Source: Dyella sp. OK004 (GTDB lineage: Bacteria; Pseudomonadota; Gammaproteobacteria; Xanthomonadales; Rhodanobacteraceae). From it: 64,000 nucleotides of DNA. The notes below the pieces were generated by a model that saw nothing but the letters and a program-made list of their open reading frames with translations, was not told the origin of the DNA and searched no databases. Positions 44,537 through 54,048 of this stretch are shown in pieces. A program made the position numbers and the translations under genes. The stretch is taken from positions 839,108-903,107 of the forward strand of contig NZ_FOZI01000003.1 of assembly GCF_900114495.1 (NCBI RefSeq), given 5' to 3'. How positions within the stretch are numbered: the stretch's first letter is position 1; every line of letters begins with the position of its first letter.

Positions 44537-44823
44537 AGGGATGATCTAAACAAGTCTACGTAGCCGTCACCGGCTCTGTCTGCCCACAGATGCGTGGTGC
44601 GTTGGCGCAGACAGACTGGACGTCTTTCAAGTCAGCGCGCCACGCATCTGTGGGCAGACAGAGCCGGCCCTCACGTGCTGATGATGACAGGGTGATATGT
44701 GGGAGGCCCGCAGGCTGCGGTCCACGTCTAGACAAGGCAGCCAGCCTTGCCGTCGCCGCGGGCCACACCCTGCGGGCCTCCCACATATCATGACGGCTAC
44801 GTAGACTTGTTTAGAGCATCCCT
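44537..44823. repeat. Folded three-arm inverted-repeat element B
   Basis: This 287-nt element is the second copy of the architecture at 649-939. The outer stem pairs 44537-44569 with 44791-44823, with one mismatch (A44544/G44816). Arm 1 pairs 44570-44597 with 44640-44667 and carries the apical sequence CAGACTGGACGTCT (44612-44625), identical to element A. Arm 2 pairs 44694-44714 with 44769-44789 and has an apical AGCCA loop. The joint sequences GGCCCTCAC (44666-44674) and TGATGACAGGGTGATAT (44682-44698) match element A exactly, while stems differ throughout. It fills the 362-nt gap between rlmD and the YdbL-like gene, both leftward. Confidence 0.92.
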
Positions 44824-44866
44824 TGGTCCGGGCGCGCGGAAAGTGAGAGGGAGGCGCGACAGCGGT

Positions 44867-45481
44867 TTACTTCTGCTTCCACGCGCCCGAGGCGTCCTGA
44901 TAATACCAGCCGGAGCGGGCCTTCTCGATCCAGCCCTTGGCGAAGGTGGCGCGGATCTGCGATTCCCATTCCGGATGGCTGTTGGCGTTGGCCACTTCGC
45001 GATACAGCGCGCTGCGGTCGCGGTTTTCGTCGGCCACCGTGGCATTGACCTCGGCACGCTGGTTCAGCGGCACCTTGGAGGCGTCGCGCACAGCGACCAG
45101 GCCATCCTTGGTGAAGCCCACGGCGCCGCTATCGAACAGCGCGCCCATACCGCCCTGGAAGCGGCTTTGCATGCGCGCGCGGATCGCTTCGGTGGTGCTG
45201 GTCTGGATGCGGATGTCCGGCGTGTCGGCGGCATAGGCGGCGGGAATCAGCAGATCCAGCAGCATCGCCGACGGCTGTTTGCCGGGCTTGGCCGGCTCGA
45301 GCTTGCCGTCTTGATCATCGGGTTTGGCCACCGGCTTGCTGTTGTCCAGCACCGTGCCGATGAACTGGTCAGCGGCCTTTTGCGCGGCCGCTTCGGGAAA
45401 GTAGACGTTGATCGTGACGCAGCCCACCAGGGCGACGAACAGCGAAGTCAGCAAAAGATAGACGAGCTTGCGCATGATCAA
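44867..45481 (-). CDS. YdbL-like DUF1318 lipoprotein, possible YnbE-YdbL fusion
   Basis: The 204-residue protein has a lipoprotein signal (LLTSLFVALVGC) with Cys just before VTINVYFPEAAAQKAAD, a Lys/Pro/Asp linker, and a C-terminal DUF1318 domain (IRARMQSRF, GFTKDGLVAVRD, LNQRAEVNATVADENRDRSALYREVA, GWIEKARSGWYYQDASGAW). In E. coli, YdbH, the lipoprotein YnbE and YdbL work together in lipid transport between membranes. Here the YdbH-like gene lies just upstream, with only 17 nt between and no separate ynbE. The N-terminal lipidated segment looks like YnbE joined to YdbL, which is inference. Confidence 0.85.
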   Translation of the reverse strand: MIMRKLVYLLLTSLFVALVGCVTINVYFPEAAAQKAADQFIGTVLDNSKPVAKPDDQDGKLEPAKPGKQPSAMLLDLLIPAAYAADTPDIRIQTSTTEAIRARMQSRFQGGMGALFDSGAVGFTKDGLVAVRDASKVPLNQRAEVNATVADENRDRSALYREVANANSHPEWESQIRATFAKGWIEKARSGWYYQDASGAWKQK

Positions 45482-45498
45482 CTCCCTGGATTGGCAAC

Positions 45499-47520
45499 TC
45501 AGTGAATTTCAGGACCGCCGCCTTCGCTGGCGGCTTTAAGGCGGCGTACAAGCGTGGGCCAATCGACCTGAGTCTGATGGCCTACAACCTGCAGGCGGGG
45601 AAGACCGCTGCCCTCGACGATAGTGTAGCCGTCTGCGTCGTTGTCCAAGCCACCCATGCGGCAGACCGTGCCCTGCAAAGTGCAGTTCAGACCGATGCGT
45701 TTGTAGCCAAAAGTCTTGAACAGCCGCAGCACCGCACCCTGCAGGCCAGCTGCGATACCGCCGCCGCCCACCGACACGATGCTGTTCACCGCGCGCTGGC
45801 TGATGCGCCCGCCGCTGCCGGCCAGCAACTGCGCCTTGAACGCCACCGGACTCCAGTTGACCAGGCGCAGGTTTTCCACCGAGCCATCCATCCGGCCGGT
45901 GATGCTGCCGATATCGAACACGCTGGTCATAGCGCCCAGATCGAGTTGACGGAGGGTGATGTCGCCGGCCAGCACTGGACTGGTGCCGAACGGTTCCTGC
46001 ACCGAAAGGCGTGTGACGTCGACAAAGCCATCGAACACGTTGACCGACAGGCCGCCTTCCAGCTCAAAACGGTCGTCCACCCATCGCAAGGCGGGAATGG
46101 CACCACCGAGCGTGCCGGGGAATTCCGGCCAGCCCATGGCGCGGCTGAAGGCCGCCATATCCACGCCGGTCAGTGCCAGTGACGTCGTAAGGCGCCGGCC
46201 CCTGGCGGCGGCCGGCTTCCAGTCCAGGTCACCGATGTGCAGATGGCCGTTCAACAACGACACATCGACCGGCTTCTGCAGGCTGAGGCCGCCGTCGCGG
46301 CTTTGCCAGCTCGTCTGCGCCGCACCGTTGGCAAGGCGGTACATCTGCACGCCGCGCCAGCTCAGGCTGGTAGCCGGCCGGGTGCCGCGCAATGCCCAGT
46401 CCATGCTGCCGCGCAGACCGCTGACGGCCAGGCGTCCATCGCCATCGGCGAAGTCGAGCCCTTCGGTATCGAACGAGAAGCTGTGCAGGCCGTCGCTGCC
46501 CAGATCGAGTGTTGCGCCCAGCTGGCCTGACATACGCATGTTGCGCATACCCAGCGTCGCCAGCCAGGACTGGCCGTAGCGTTGATAGGCCGCCGGGAAG
46601 CTGGCCTGGAATTTGTCGAGCTTGAGCTTTTGCAGTTCGCCCTTGGCGTCGAAGGCGAGCGAGCCTTCGAGCTGCATGGCGTCGGCATCGCCCACGCGCA
46701 ACCGCCCGAATTCCAGTGCGCCGTTGTGCGAGGTGGCATCCAGACCCAGTTGCACCGAGTGATCGGGCAGCTTGGCGTAGATCGGTCCCAGCAACAGTTC
46801 GCCGCCGCGCAGGCTGGCATCCAGATTGATACGCGCCGGCCCGGCGGTGGTATCCACATTGAGCCGGCCGGTGCCGTTGACGCGCTGCCCGGCGAGCGTG
46901 CCGGACGGGGTATCAAAGCCCACATCGCTCAAGCCGAACTGGCCCGAGGTCTGGATGCCGTTCTTCTGTACGTCGAGCGCCAGATCGGCATCGACCCGTC
47001 CAGCGGTAGCACGCCCCGACCACATGGTGCCGAGCAGGCCTTGCAGCCAACCGGCCGGCAAGCCTTTCAGGCTGATCTGGGCGTGGGTGGGCTGGTCCAG
47101 CGGCAACGCGGTGCTGGCCTGTGCCTTGCCCTGGCCAAGATCGATCTGCAAGGTGTTGGCGGCATCGTCCAGCACCATGGCGAGCTTGGCATCGGTAAGT
47201 GCGCCGCCCGGCGCACCGGCCAGTTGCACGCCACCATTGAACAGCCAGCGCAGATGAGGGTCGCGTTGCAGGGTGCCCTGCAGATTCACCCCGATACGCC
47301 GCCAGCCAAGAGCAGGCACTTCAGCCTTGGCAGCCTGCAGGTCAAGGCGCAAACCGCCCTGCCCGTCCTCACCGATGCGCAGCTGCAGGTCCTGCAGTTT
47401 TACCCCGGGAGCGCTCACCAGCTTGGCGCCCAGCACGATATCCGCCCGTGCGGGCAAGGCCGGCACGAAACCGAACAGGATGCACAGATATAACAAAAGG
47501 TGGCTTGATGTCGGACGCAT
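45499..47520 (-). CDS. YdbH-like AsmA-superfamily intermembrane transport protein
   Basis: The 673-residue exported protein has an N-terminal signal (LLLYLCILFGFVPALPARA) and then a long series of beta-strand repeats. C-terminal signatures (SITGRMDGSVENLRLVNW, SGGRISQRAVNSI, GYKRIGLNCTLQGTVCRM) are shared with YdbH. YdbH is one of the bridge-like AsmA proteins that move phospholipids to the outer membrane. It is shorter than E. coli YdbH (about 880 residues), so some strands are missing. The ATG at 47520 is preferred over a TTG at 47538. It precedes the YdbL-like gene on the same strand and diverges from the REC-Hpt gene. Confidence 0.85.
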   Translation of the reverse strand: MRPTSSHLLLYLCILFGFVPALPARADIVLGAKLVSAPGVKLQDLQLRIGEDGQGGLRLDLQAAKAEVPALGWRRIGVNLQGTLQRDPHLRWLFNGGVQLAGAPGGALTDAKLAMVLDDAANTLQIDLGQGKAQASTALPLDQPTHAQISLKGLPAGWLQGLLGTMWSGRATAGRVDADLALDVQKNGIQTSGQFGLSDVGFDTPSGTLAGQRVNGTGRLNVDTTAGPARINLDASLRGGELLLGPIYAKLPDHSVQLGLDATSHNGALEFGRLRVGDADAMQLEGSLAFDAKGELQKLKLDKFQASFPAAYQRYGQSWLATLGMRNMRMSGQLGATLDLGSDGLHSFSFDTEGLDFADGDGRLAVSGLRGSMDWALRGTRPATSLSWRGVQMYRLANGAAQTSWQSRDGGLSLQKPVDVSLLNGHLHIGDLDWKPAAARGRRLTTSLALTGVDMAAFSRAMGWPEFPGTLGGAIPALRWVDDRFELEGGLSVNVFDGFVDVTRLSVQEPFGTSPVLAGDITLRQLDLGAMTSVFDIGSITGRMDGSVENLRLVNWSPVAFKAQLLAGSGGRISQRAVNSIVSVGGGGIAAGLQGAVLRLFKTFGYKRIGLNCTLQGTVCRMGGLDNDADGYTIVEGSGLPRLQVVGHQTQVDWPTLVRRLKAASEGGGPEIH

Positions 47521-47564
47521 GTCGCGCCATTCTGCCAAAACCTGCTGAACGACATGGACTGGTC

Positions 47565-48314
47565 ATGTTCAACACCCCCTCTACCGGCACGCCCGTTGCC
47601 TCTCCCGACAGCGTTATGCTGCGAGTTCTAGTCGCCGACGACGACCCTGCCAGCCGCTTGTTCCTGGTCGAGGCCATGCGCACGCTGGGGCTAGACGCCG
47701 AAGCCTGCAACGACGGCAAGGCCGCTATCGCTCGTGGCCGCGAACAGGCTTTCGACCTGCTGTTGCTCGACTGCCGCATGCCCGGCGCCGGCGCTCAGCA
47801 GGTGCTGAGCGAGCTGCGGCACGACCCCGCTGCCTCTTCCGCCGACAGCACAGCCGTGGCTACCAGCGCGGAAATGGATGCCGGCGAACGCCAGCGCCTG
47901 CTTTCAGGTGGCTTCAGCGAGGTGCTGCAGAAGCCCTGCGATCTTGCCGATCTGCGCCGCATCGTGGCGCTGGTACAGCCGGACGCCTCGACCTTGCCGC
48001 TGCTGGATGACGCCCAGGGCATGGCCAGCACCGGTAGCCCGCAAATCATGCAAGCCATGCGCAACCTGCTGCGCGACGAACTGGTCGGCCTCTATCAGGA
48101 CCTGGATACCTCCTCCGCAGAGAGCGACCTGACCGACCGGCTGCATCGCCTGCGCGCCTCTTGCGGCTTCTGCGGCGCCACCGCCCTCACGGCACGCGTG
48201 GCTCAAGTGCAGGATCACTTCAAGCTCGGCCACGCGATGACGCCGGCCCTGCGCGAGCGTTTCCGCGGCACCTTGCTGGAAACCATCGAAGCGCTCGGCC
48301 CCGCGGCGGCCTGA
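47565..48314 (+). CDS. Response regulator receiver domain fused to Hpt-like domain
   Basis: The 249-residue protein has a receiver domain (about 20-135: VLVADDDPASR, phospho-acceptor Asp in LLLLDCRMPG, Thr/Ser in VATSAE, Lys in LQKPCD). A C-terminal helical domain has LHRLRASCGFCGATAL, which matches the HPt pattern H-x-L-[KR]-x with a usable His. No output domain is seen, so it may pass phosphate onward in a phosphorelay or act as a phosphate sink. Starts at 47565 and 47616 are both possible; neither has a clear ribosome-binding site. It diverges from the ydbH-like gene and converges on recO. No histidine kinase is adjacent. Confidence 0.85.
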   Translation: MFNTPSTGTPVASPDSVMLRVLVADDDPASRLFLVEAMRTLGLDAEACNDGKAAIARGREQAFDLLLLDCRMPGAGAQQVLSELRHDPAASSADSTAVATSAEMDAGERQRLLSGGFSEVLQKPCDLADLRRIVALVQPDASTLPLLDDAQGMASTGSPQIMQAMRNLLRDELVGLYQDLDTSSAESDLTDRLHRLRASCGFCGATALTARVAQVQDHFKLGHAMTPALRERFRGTLLETIEALGPAAA

Positions 48315-48322
48315 AAGAAAAT

Positions 48323-49033
48323 TCAGCGGCGCGACATCGCCGAGGCCAGCACGCGCCAGGCCCGCAGCTCGGTGCCGCCCAGATGGAAGCGGATCACTTC
48401 CCGCATTAGCGCGCGCAACGCTGACAGCCCGGCGGCATCGGGCATGGTGTCCTGCATCAGTGCCAACAGGTCGCTGCCGCGCAAGGCATGTGGCAAATCA
48501 GACCGGCATGCGACCGGGCCGAGTTCCATCTGGTAGCGATAATGTTGCTCGGGGATGACGTGTTCGCCCGAATCCCCATCGAATTCCAATTGCAGGGCGT
48601 AACCGATCGCATCGAGCAGATCGCGCTCGAAACGGCGTAGTGTCCACGCCAACGGCTCTCCGGCCGCGAGTCGAGCCAAGGTTTGTGCGTAGGCGTCGAA
48701 CAGTTCCGACTGCGGATCCTGTCGCCCGGTAAGGCGCACCACGAGTTCGTTGAGATAGAGACCAGCCAGGCCGGCATCGCCCATCAGACGCCGCGGCGCT
48801 TCGGTACCTTCGGCGGCCTGCAGCGTCGCCAGTTCGCCGCGCAGGAGCAGATCGAGCGCCAGTGGCTGAAACGGCTCCAGCTGCGCTCGTTGTACGCGTG
48901 CCCGCTCACGCCGTACGCCGCGTGCCACTACGCCGAGGCGGCCGTAATCGCGCGTCAGGCACTCGAGCAGCAGCGAGGTTTCCCGGTAGGGACGCGCATG
49001 GAGCACGTAAGCGGGCTGCTGAAGGAGTTGCAT
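48323..49033 (-). CDS. recO: DNA repair protein RecO
   Basis: The 236-residue protein has an N-terminal OB-fold (AYVLHARPYRETSLLLECLTRDYGRLGVVARGVRR) and a helical C-terminal domain (GLAGLYLNELVVRL, CRSDLPHALRG, MREVIRFHLGG). RecO loads RecA onto SSB-coated single-stranded DNA with RecR. It follows era on the same strand after a 57-nt gap. This order, rnc-era-recO, is standard in proteobacteria. The zinc-finger cysteines found in some RecO proteins are absent, as is usual in gammaproteobacteria. Confidence 0.95.
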   Translation of the reverse strand: MQLLQQPAYVLHARPYRETSLLLECLTRDYGRLGVVARGVRRERARVQRAQLEPFQPLALDLLLRGELATLQAAEGTEAPRRLMGDAGLAGLYLNELVVRLTGRQDPQSELFDAYAQTLARLAAGEPLAWTLRRFERDLLDAIGYALQLEFDGDSGEHVIPEQHYRYQMELGPVACRSDLPHALRGSDLLALMQDTMPDAAGLSALRALMREVIRFHLGGTELRAWRVLASAMSRR

Positions 49034-49090
49034 GGCCTATGGAGAACCGGGAGCGGGGACCAGATGAGAGGCCCTCGCTCCTGGCCCCTT

Positions 49091-50032
49091 TTAGTCGGTA
49101 TAGCCGAATTTCTTCAGCATGGTCTCGTCGTCGACCCAGCCTTCGCGCACCTTCACCCACATGCGCAGGAATACCTTGCGCTCGAACAGGGCTTCCATCT
49201 TGCGGCGCGCGGCGCTGCCGATGGCTTTGAGCTGGGCACCGCCGTTGCCAATCACGATGGCTTTCTGGCCGTCACGCTCGACCCAGATCACGGCGTGGAT
49301 TTCGGCCACTCCATCGTCGCGATCCGTGAACTGCTCGATCTCGACCGTGGTGGCATAGGGCAGCTCCTGATCCAGGCGCAGCATCAGTTGTTCGCGCACC
49401 ATTTCGGCGGCCAGGAAGCGCTCGCTGCGGTCGGTGATTTCATCTTCGCCATACACCGGCGGCTGCACCGGCAGGCGCTTGAGGATGCCCTGCTCCAGTT
49501 CCTTCAGGCCACTCTGCTTGAGGGCGCTAACGTAGTAGACCTCGTCGAAACTGTGCTGCTCCATCAAGCCGGCGACAAACGGCAACATGGCCGACTTGTC
49601 CTTGCTCAGGTCGACCTTGTTGATCACCAGCAGGCGCGGCACCTTCTGTTCCACCAGCGCTTCATACAGGGCCTGATCCTCGTCGGTCCAGCGACCTGCC
49701 TCGATGACCTGCACGACGAGATCGACTTCGCTGATGGCCGAACGCGCGGCGCGGTTGAGGCTACGGTTCATGGCGCGCTTGGCACCGCGATGCAGGCCCG
49801 GCGTATCTACGTACAGAATCTGGCCGGCCTCGCTGGTGGCAATACCCAGGATGCGGTGGCGCGTGGTCTGCGGACGCGGGCTGACGATGGAAAGGCGAAA
49901 GCCGATCAGCGCGTTGAGCAAGGTGGACTTGCCCACGTTGGGGCGCCCCAGCAAAGCCACCGGGCCACAGCGGAAATCGTCGTGCGGCAGTTCGGCGGGC
50001 GCGCCGGTTTCGATATCGTCGTTGTCATTCAT
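49091..50032 (-). CDS. era: GTPase Era
   Basis: The 313-residue GTPase has G1 [12 protein letters not shown], the effector stretch [10 protein letters not shown]3 DTPGLH, G4 NKVDL and G5 VSALK, followed by a C-terminal KH domain ([32 protein letters not shown]). Era assists 30S subunit assembly by binding the 3' end of 16S rRNA. It overlaps rnc by 4 nt, the classical arrangement, and precedes recO. Confidence 0.97.
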   Translation of the reverse strand: MNDNDDIETGAPAELPHDDFRCGPVALLGRPNVGKSTLLNALIGFRLSIVSPRPQTTRHRILGIATSEAGQILYVDTPGLHRGAKRAMNRSLNRAARSAISEVDLVVQVIEAGRWTDEDQALYEALVEQKVPRLLVINKVDLSKDKSAMLPFVAGLMEQHSFDEVYYVSALKQSGLKELEQGILKRLPVQPPVYGEDEITDRSERFLAAEMVREQLMLRLDQELPYATTVEIEQFTDRDDGVAEIHAVIWVERDGQKAIVIGNGGAQLKAIGSAARRKMEALFERKVFLRMWVKVREGWVDDETMLKKFGYTD

Positions 50033-50685
50033 AGTTTTGAATCCTGCAATTGGCGCAGCACGGCTTCGGCCGCGTCCTGCTCGGCGGCGCGGCGGCTGCC
50101 GCCCCGGCCTTCGGCGCTGATCGGCTGCGGCTCAGTGATCACGCAAGAGACGTCGAAGGTCTTAGCGTGATCCTCGCCGTAGCTGTCTTTCAATTCATAG
50201 TTCGGCAACGGCCAGCCGTGCGCCTGCAACCATTCCTGTAAACGGGTCTTGGCATCCTTCGACGAGCGCGGGATTGCGGCGATTCGCTCGGCGAACAGTT
50301 CGCGCACGGCCTCGCTGCAAGTAGCGAAATCGCTGTCCAGGTAGATGGCCGCCACCAACGCCTCGAAGGCATCGGCAAGAATGGATTCGCGGCGGTAACC
50401 GCCGCTTTTCAGTTCACCGGAGCCGAGCTTCAACTCGTCGCCCAGCTCCAGTTCGCGAGCAATCACCGCCAAGGCCTGGCCATTTACCAGCTGTGCGCGC
50501 AGACGCGACAGCTCGCCTTCGCTGGCGTTGGGGTGAGCTTCGTAAAGCAACTCGGCGACCACTACGCCTAGCAGTGCGTCGCCGAGGAATTCCAGCCGCT
50601 CGTTGTTTGGCTTGCCGGCGCTGCGATGGGTCAGTGCCAGTTGCGCCAGCGCCGGATCGCGGAAGCGGTATGTCAGTCTGGTCAA
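50029..50685 (-). CDS. rnc: Ribonuclease III
   Basis: The 218-residue double-strand-specific RNase has the signature [21 protein letters not shown], with catalytic acidic residues also in [17 protein letters not shown] double-stranded-RNA-binding domain follows ([38 protein letters not shown]). It processes rRNA precursors and structured mRNAs. It is 3 nt from DUF4845 upstream and overlaps era downstream. The folded elements A and B, if transcribed, would be obvious substrates. Confidence 0.97.
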   Translation of the reverse strand: MTRLTYRFRDPALAQLALTHRSAGKPNNERLEFLGDALLGVVVAELLYEAHPNASEGELSRLRAQLVNGQALAVIARELELGDELKLGSGELKSGGYRRESILADAFEALVAAIYLDSDFATCSEAVRELFAERIAAIPRSSKDAKTRLQEWLQAHGWPLPNYELKDSYGEDHAKTFDVSCVITEPQPISAEGRGGSRRAAEQDAAEAVLRQLQDSKL

Positions 50686-50688
50686 ACC

Positions 50689-51069
50689 TCAATAACCTAC
50701 ATTGCCCTGCAGCGCGACGCTCTTTTCGAAGTGCAGCAGGAAGTCGATGTTGTACATAAACGGTATGCGCTTGTCGTACGAGATATGCAATTGCGCCGCG
50801 TTGTTCTTGCGGTCGATGGTGATGTCCTTGGGCTTGATGGTGGCGTCGTCGACGTACTGAAAGCCCATCTTGAACATCAGGTCACGACGGATGTCCTCCA
50901 GCGTCTTGCCTTCCATGCCACCGCTGGCCACCTGGTTCATGGCTTTGTTGACGCCCATGAACTCGGCGTAGGCCGGCACCAGCTTCATCGCCATGTAGCC
51001 GAAGAACGCGGCCACGATCAATACGATCAAAAACCCGATCAGGGTGATACCCGACTGCTTCGATTTCAT
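50689..51069 (-). CDS. DUF4845 small membrane protein
   Basis: The 126-residue protein has an N-terminal membrane helix resembling a pilin-like segment (GITLIGFLIVLIVAAFFGYMA) and an extracytoplasmic domain (MNQVASGGMEG, DATIKPKDITIDRKNN, LLHFEKSVALQGNV). DUF4845 proteins are regularly encoded between lepB and rnc in beta- and gammaproteobacteria; their function is unknown. The ATG at 51069 is chosen because the preceding open frame lacks homology. The spacing to rnc is 3 nt, so it is part of that operon. Confidence 0.92.
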   Translation of the reverse strand: MKSKQSGITLIGFLIVLIVAAFFGYMAMKLVPAYAEFMGVNKAMNQVASGGMEGKTLEDIRRDLMFKMGFQYVDDATIKPKDITIDRKNNAAQLHISYDKRIPFMYNIDFLLHFEKSVALQGNVGY

Positions 51070-51220
51070 AGTCCCCTCGCTATGCCGCCCGAAGGCGCCC
51101 CCGCCGCTTATGGTGGATGGTGCCACGACGCCGGGATTCCGGCGTCGTGCCCAGTCGGATTTTCGCGCTATGGCGGGCCTGCCGTCACGCCCTCCGTAGC
51201 CGACCGCCGTCACGCTTTGC

Positions 51221-52132
51221 TCAATGGATGACACGACCGATGCGCGAGAAGTCCACCCAGCCTGCGTCCATACCCTTCCAGCTCAGCCAGATCAGGAACG
51301 CTTTGCCGGCCAGATTCTGCTCCGGCATGCAGCCCCACCAGCGGCTGTCCGTGCTGTTGTAGCGGTTGTCACCCATCACCAGATAGCAGCCCTGCGGCAC
51401 CACCGAAGGCACGCGCTCGTTGGGAATCGGCGGCGGACGGTTGTAGGCGGGCATGCGCGCAGTGAGGTGATTCACCACACTGCCGTCTTCGCGCGGCAGG
51501 TGCTCGTTCCACACGGTAGCGCCCATTTCCAGCATCAAGCGGGACTCGTCGCGCTTGGGGTTACCCACATACGGGCCCACTTCGTCAGCCGCCACCGGCA
51601 GGCCGTTGATCAGCAGCTGATCGCCGTGCATCTCGATGCGGTCACCCGGCAGGCCGATCACGCGCTTGATCCAGTTCTGGCTCTGCACCGGCGCCTGCGG
51701 ATCGGCACAGCTCTGATCGCCGCTGCGCACCGTCTTGCCATTCACTTCGCATAGGTAGCCCGGAAAGCGGAACACCACCACGTCGCCGCGCTTGGGCTCG
51801 CCCAGGCTCAGGAATTTGTTGTTGAAGGCCGGCATACGCAGGCCATAGGCAAACTTGTTGACCAGGATGAAGTCGCCCACATCGAGCGTCGGCATCATCG
51901 AGCCGGACGGAATGCGAAACGGCTCGGCCACGAACGAGCGCAGCAACAACACCACCAGCACTACCGGAAACAGCGAGCGCGCCCAATCGACCGGCACCGG
52001 GTCTTGCACATCCTGTCCCGCGGCGTCGGCCTTGGCCTTGCGCTTCTTGTAGAACAGCAGGCGATCAAGGCCCCACACCACGCCGAACAGCACGGTGAGG
52101 CCAAGCAGAATCGCCGAAAAATCGAAATCCAT
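51221..52132 (-). CDS. lepB: Signal peptidase I
   Basis: The 303-residue membrane-bound protease has two N-terminal membrane segments (AILLGLTVLFGVVWGL and LFPVVLVVLLLRSFVA) flanking a Lys-rich cytoplasmic loop. The catalytic Ser78 is in FRIPSGSMMPTL, the general-base Lys is in NWIKRVIGLPGDRI, and box E is VMGDNRYNSTDSRWWG. It removes signal peptides from exported proteins such as the autotransporter and receptor of this window. It lies downstream of lepA, as in E. coli, and about 150 nt before DUF4845. Confidence 0.97.
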   Translation of the reverse strand: MDFDFSAILLGLTVLFGVVWGLDRLLFYKKRKAKADAAGQDVQDPVPVDWARSLFPVVLVVLLLRSFVAEPFRIPSGSMMPTLDVGDFILVNKFAYGLRMPAFNNKFLSLGEPKRGDVVVFRFPGYLCEVNGKTVRSGDQSCADPQAPVQSQNWIKRVIGLPGDRIEMHGDQLLINGLPVAADEVGPYVGNPKRDESRLMLEMGATVWNEHLPREDGSVVNHLTARMPAYNRPPPIPNERVPSVVPQGCYLVMGDNRYNSTDSRWWGCMPEQNLAGKAFLIWLSWKGMDAGWVDFSRIGRVIH

Positions 52133-52151
52133 GCCTTGCTCCTATGAGTAC

Positions 52152-52241
52152 GGGGAACAGGGAAACAGGGAACGGGGAACGGATCAAGCCGAGCCGTAAG
52201 GCCCTGCCTGCCCGTTCCCCGTTCCCTGCCCCCTGTTCCCC
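52152..52241. repeat. Inverted repeat between lepA and lepB
   Basis: The left arm 52152-52182 (GGGGAACAGGGAAACAGGGA...) pairs with the right arm 52211-52241 (ending CCCCCTGTTCCCC), with small bulges. The arms are themselves made of short GGGAAC(A/G)G repeats. It may slow or fine-tune transcription from lepA into lepB. Confidence 0.78.
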
Positions 52242-52257
52242 ATCTCTACATTTATAT

Positions 52258-54048
52258 CTACTTATCCACCTTCAACACGGCAAGGAAGGCCTCTTGTGGG
52301 ATTTCCACGCGGCCCACCTGCTTCATGCGCTTCTTGCCTTCTTTCTGTTTCTCGAGCAGCTTTTTCTTGCGACTCACGTCGCCGCCGTAGCACTTGGCCA
52401 GAACGTTCTTGCGCAGGGCTTTCACGGTCGAGCGCGCAATGACCTGCGCGCCCACGGCAGCCTGGATCGCCACGTCGAACTGCTGGCGCGGGATCAGATC
52501 CTTCATGCGCTCCACCAGATCGCGGCCGCGGCGGTCCGCGTGACTGCGGTGGATGATCAGCGACAGCGCATCCACGCGGTCGCCATTGATCAGGATGTCC
52601 ACGCGCGCGAACGGGCCGGCCTCAAAGCGCTCGAAGTGATAATCCATCGAGGCGTAGCCGCGCGACACCGACTTGAGCCGGTCGAAGAAGTCCAGCACCA
52701 CTTCGGCCAGCGGCAGCTCATAGCTGATCTGCACCTGCGTAGCTAGGTACTGGATGGAGCGCTGGACGCCGCGCTTCTCTTCGCAGAGGGTGATGATGTT
52801 GCCGATGTAGTCCGGCGGGGTAAGGATGCTTGCGACAATAATCGGTTCGCGGATTTCCTCAACCTGCGGCAACGGCGGCAGTTTGGCCGGATTGTCCAGC
52901 AGCATCACCGAACCGTCGCTCTTGACCACTTCGTAGACCACGGTAGGCGCGGTGGTGATCAGATTGAGGTCGTACTCGCGCTCCAGGCGCTCCTGCACGA
53001 TTTCCATGTGCAGCATGCCGAGGAAGCCGCAGCGGAAACCAAAACCCATCGCTTCTGAGCTTTCCGGTTCGAAGAACAGCGCGGCATCGTTGAGGCGCAG
53101 CTTGTCCAACGCTTCGCGCAACGCAGGATAGTCATCCGCCGAGACCGGGAACAAGCCAGCGAACACGCGCGGCTGCATGGTCTGGAAGCCGGGCAGCGGC
53201 TTGTCGGCCGGCTTGCCTGCGTGGGTCAGCGTGTCGCCCACCGGCGCGCCGTGCACGTCCTTGATCGAGGCGGTGATCCAGCCCACCTCGCCCGATGCGA
53301 GTTTGTCGAGCTTCTTGCGCTTTGGAGTGAATACGCCGACTTCGCCCACTTCATGAGCGCGGCCGGTGGACATCACCAGCAGCTTGTCGCCTGGCTTGAT
53401 TTCGCCCTGCATGATGCGCACCAGCGACACCACACCAAGATAGTTATCGAACCAGGAGTCGATGATCAGCGCCTGCAGGCGATCGGTGTCGCGCGGCTTC
53501 GGCGGCGGTATACGCGCGACGATCGCCTCGAGTACCTCGATCACGTTCTGACCGGTCTTGGCGCTGACCGACACGGCGTCCTCGGCGTGAATGCCAATGA
53601 CCGCTTCGATCTCGCCTTTCACCTTTTCCGGATCGGCGGTGGGCAGGTCGATCTTGTTGAGTACTGGCACCACCTCCAGGCCCATCTCCACCGCGGTGTA
53701 GCAGTTAGCGACGGATTGCGCCTCCACGCCTTGCGCGGCATCCACCACCAGCAACGCGCCTTCGCAAGCGGCCAGTGAGCGGCTGACTTCGTATGAGAAA
53801 TCGACGTGACCGGGCGTATCGATGAAATTGAGCTGATAGGTCTTGCCGTCGCGCGCCGTGTACGGCAACGATACGGATTGGGCCTTGATGGTGATGCCGC
53901 GCTCGCGCTCGATCGGATTGCTGTCGAGTACCTGCGCCTCCATCTCGCGCTCGCTCAAGCCACCGCAGATCTGGATGATGCGGTCGGCGAGAGTCGATTT
54001 GCCGTGGTCGATATGGGCAATGATGGAGAAGTTGCGGATCAGGTCCAT
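52258..54048 (-). CDS. lepA: Elongation factor 4
   Basis: The 596-residue translational GTPase has the G-domain motifs [29 protein letters not shown] and NKIDLP, and the EF-4-specific C-terminal domain with [16 protein letters not shown] [17 protein letters not shown] and [31 protein letters not shown]. It acts on the ribosome under stress and in initiation-related steps. The order rpoE-rseA-mucD-lepA-lepB is typical of the group. The upstream gap 54049-54230 can hold its own promoter. Confidence 0.98.
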   Translation of the reverse strand: MDLIRNFSIIAHIDHGKSTLADRIIQICGGLSEREMEAQVLDSNPIERERGITIKAQSVSLPYTARDGKTYQLNFIDTPGHVDFSYEVSRSLAACEGALLVVDAAQGVEAQSVANCYTAVEMGLEVVPVLNKIDLPTADPEKVKGEIEAVIGIHAEDAVSVSAKTGQNVIEVLEAIVARIPPPKPRDTDRLQALIIDSWFDNYLGVVSLVRIMQGEIKPGDKLLVMSTGRAHEVGEVGVFTPKRKKLDKLASGEVGWITASIKDVHGAPVGDTLTHAGKPADKPLPGFQTMQPRVFAGLFPVSADDYPALREALDKLRLNDAALFFEPESSEAMGFGFRCGFLGMLHMEIVQERLEREYDLNLITTAPTVVYEVVKSDGSVMLLDNPAKLPPLPQVEEIREPIIVASILTPPDYIGNIITLCEEKRGVQRSIQYLATQVQISYELPLAEVVLDFFDRLKSVSRGYASMDYHFERFEAGPFARVDILINGDRVDALSLIIHRSHADRRGRDLVERMKDLIPRQQFDVAIQAAVGAQVIARSTVKALRKNVLAKCYGGDVSRKKKLLEKQKEGKKRMKQVGRVEIPQEAFLAVLKVDK

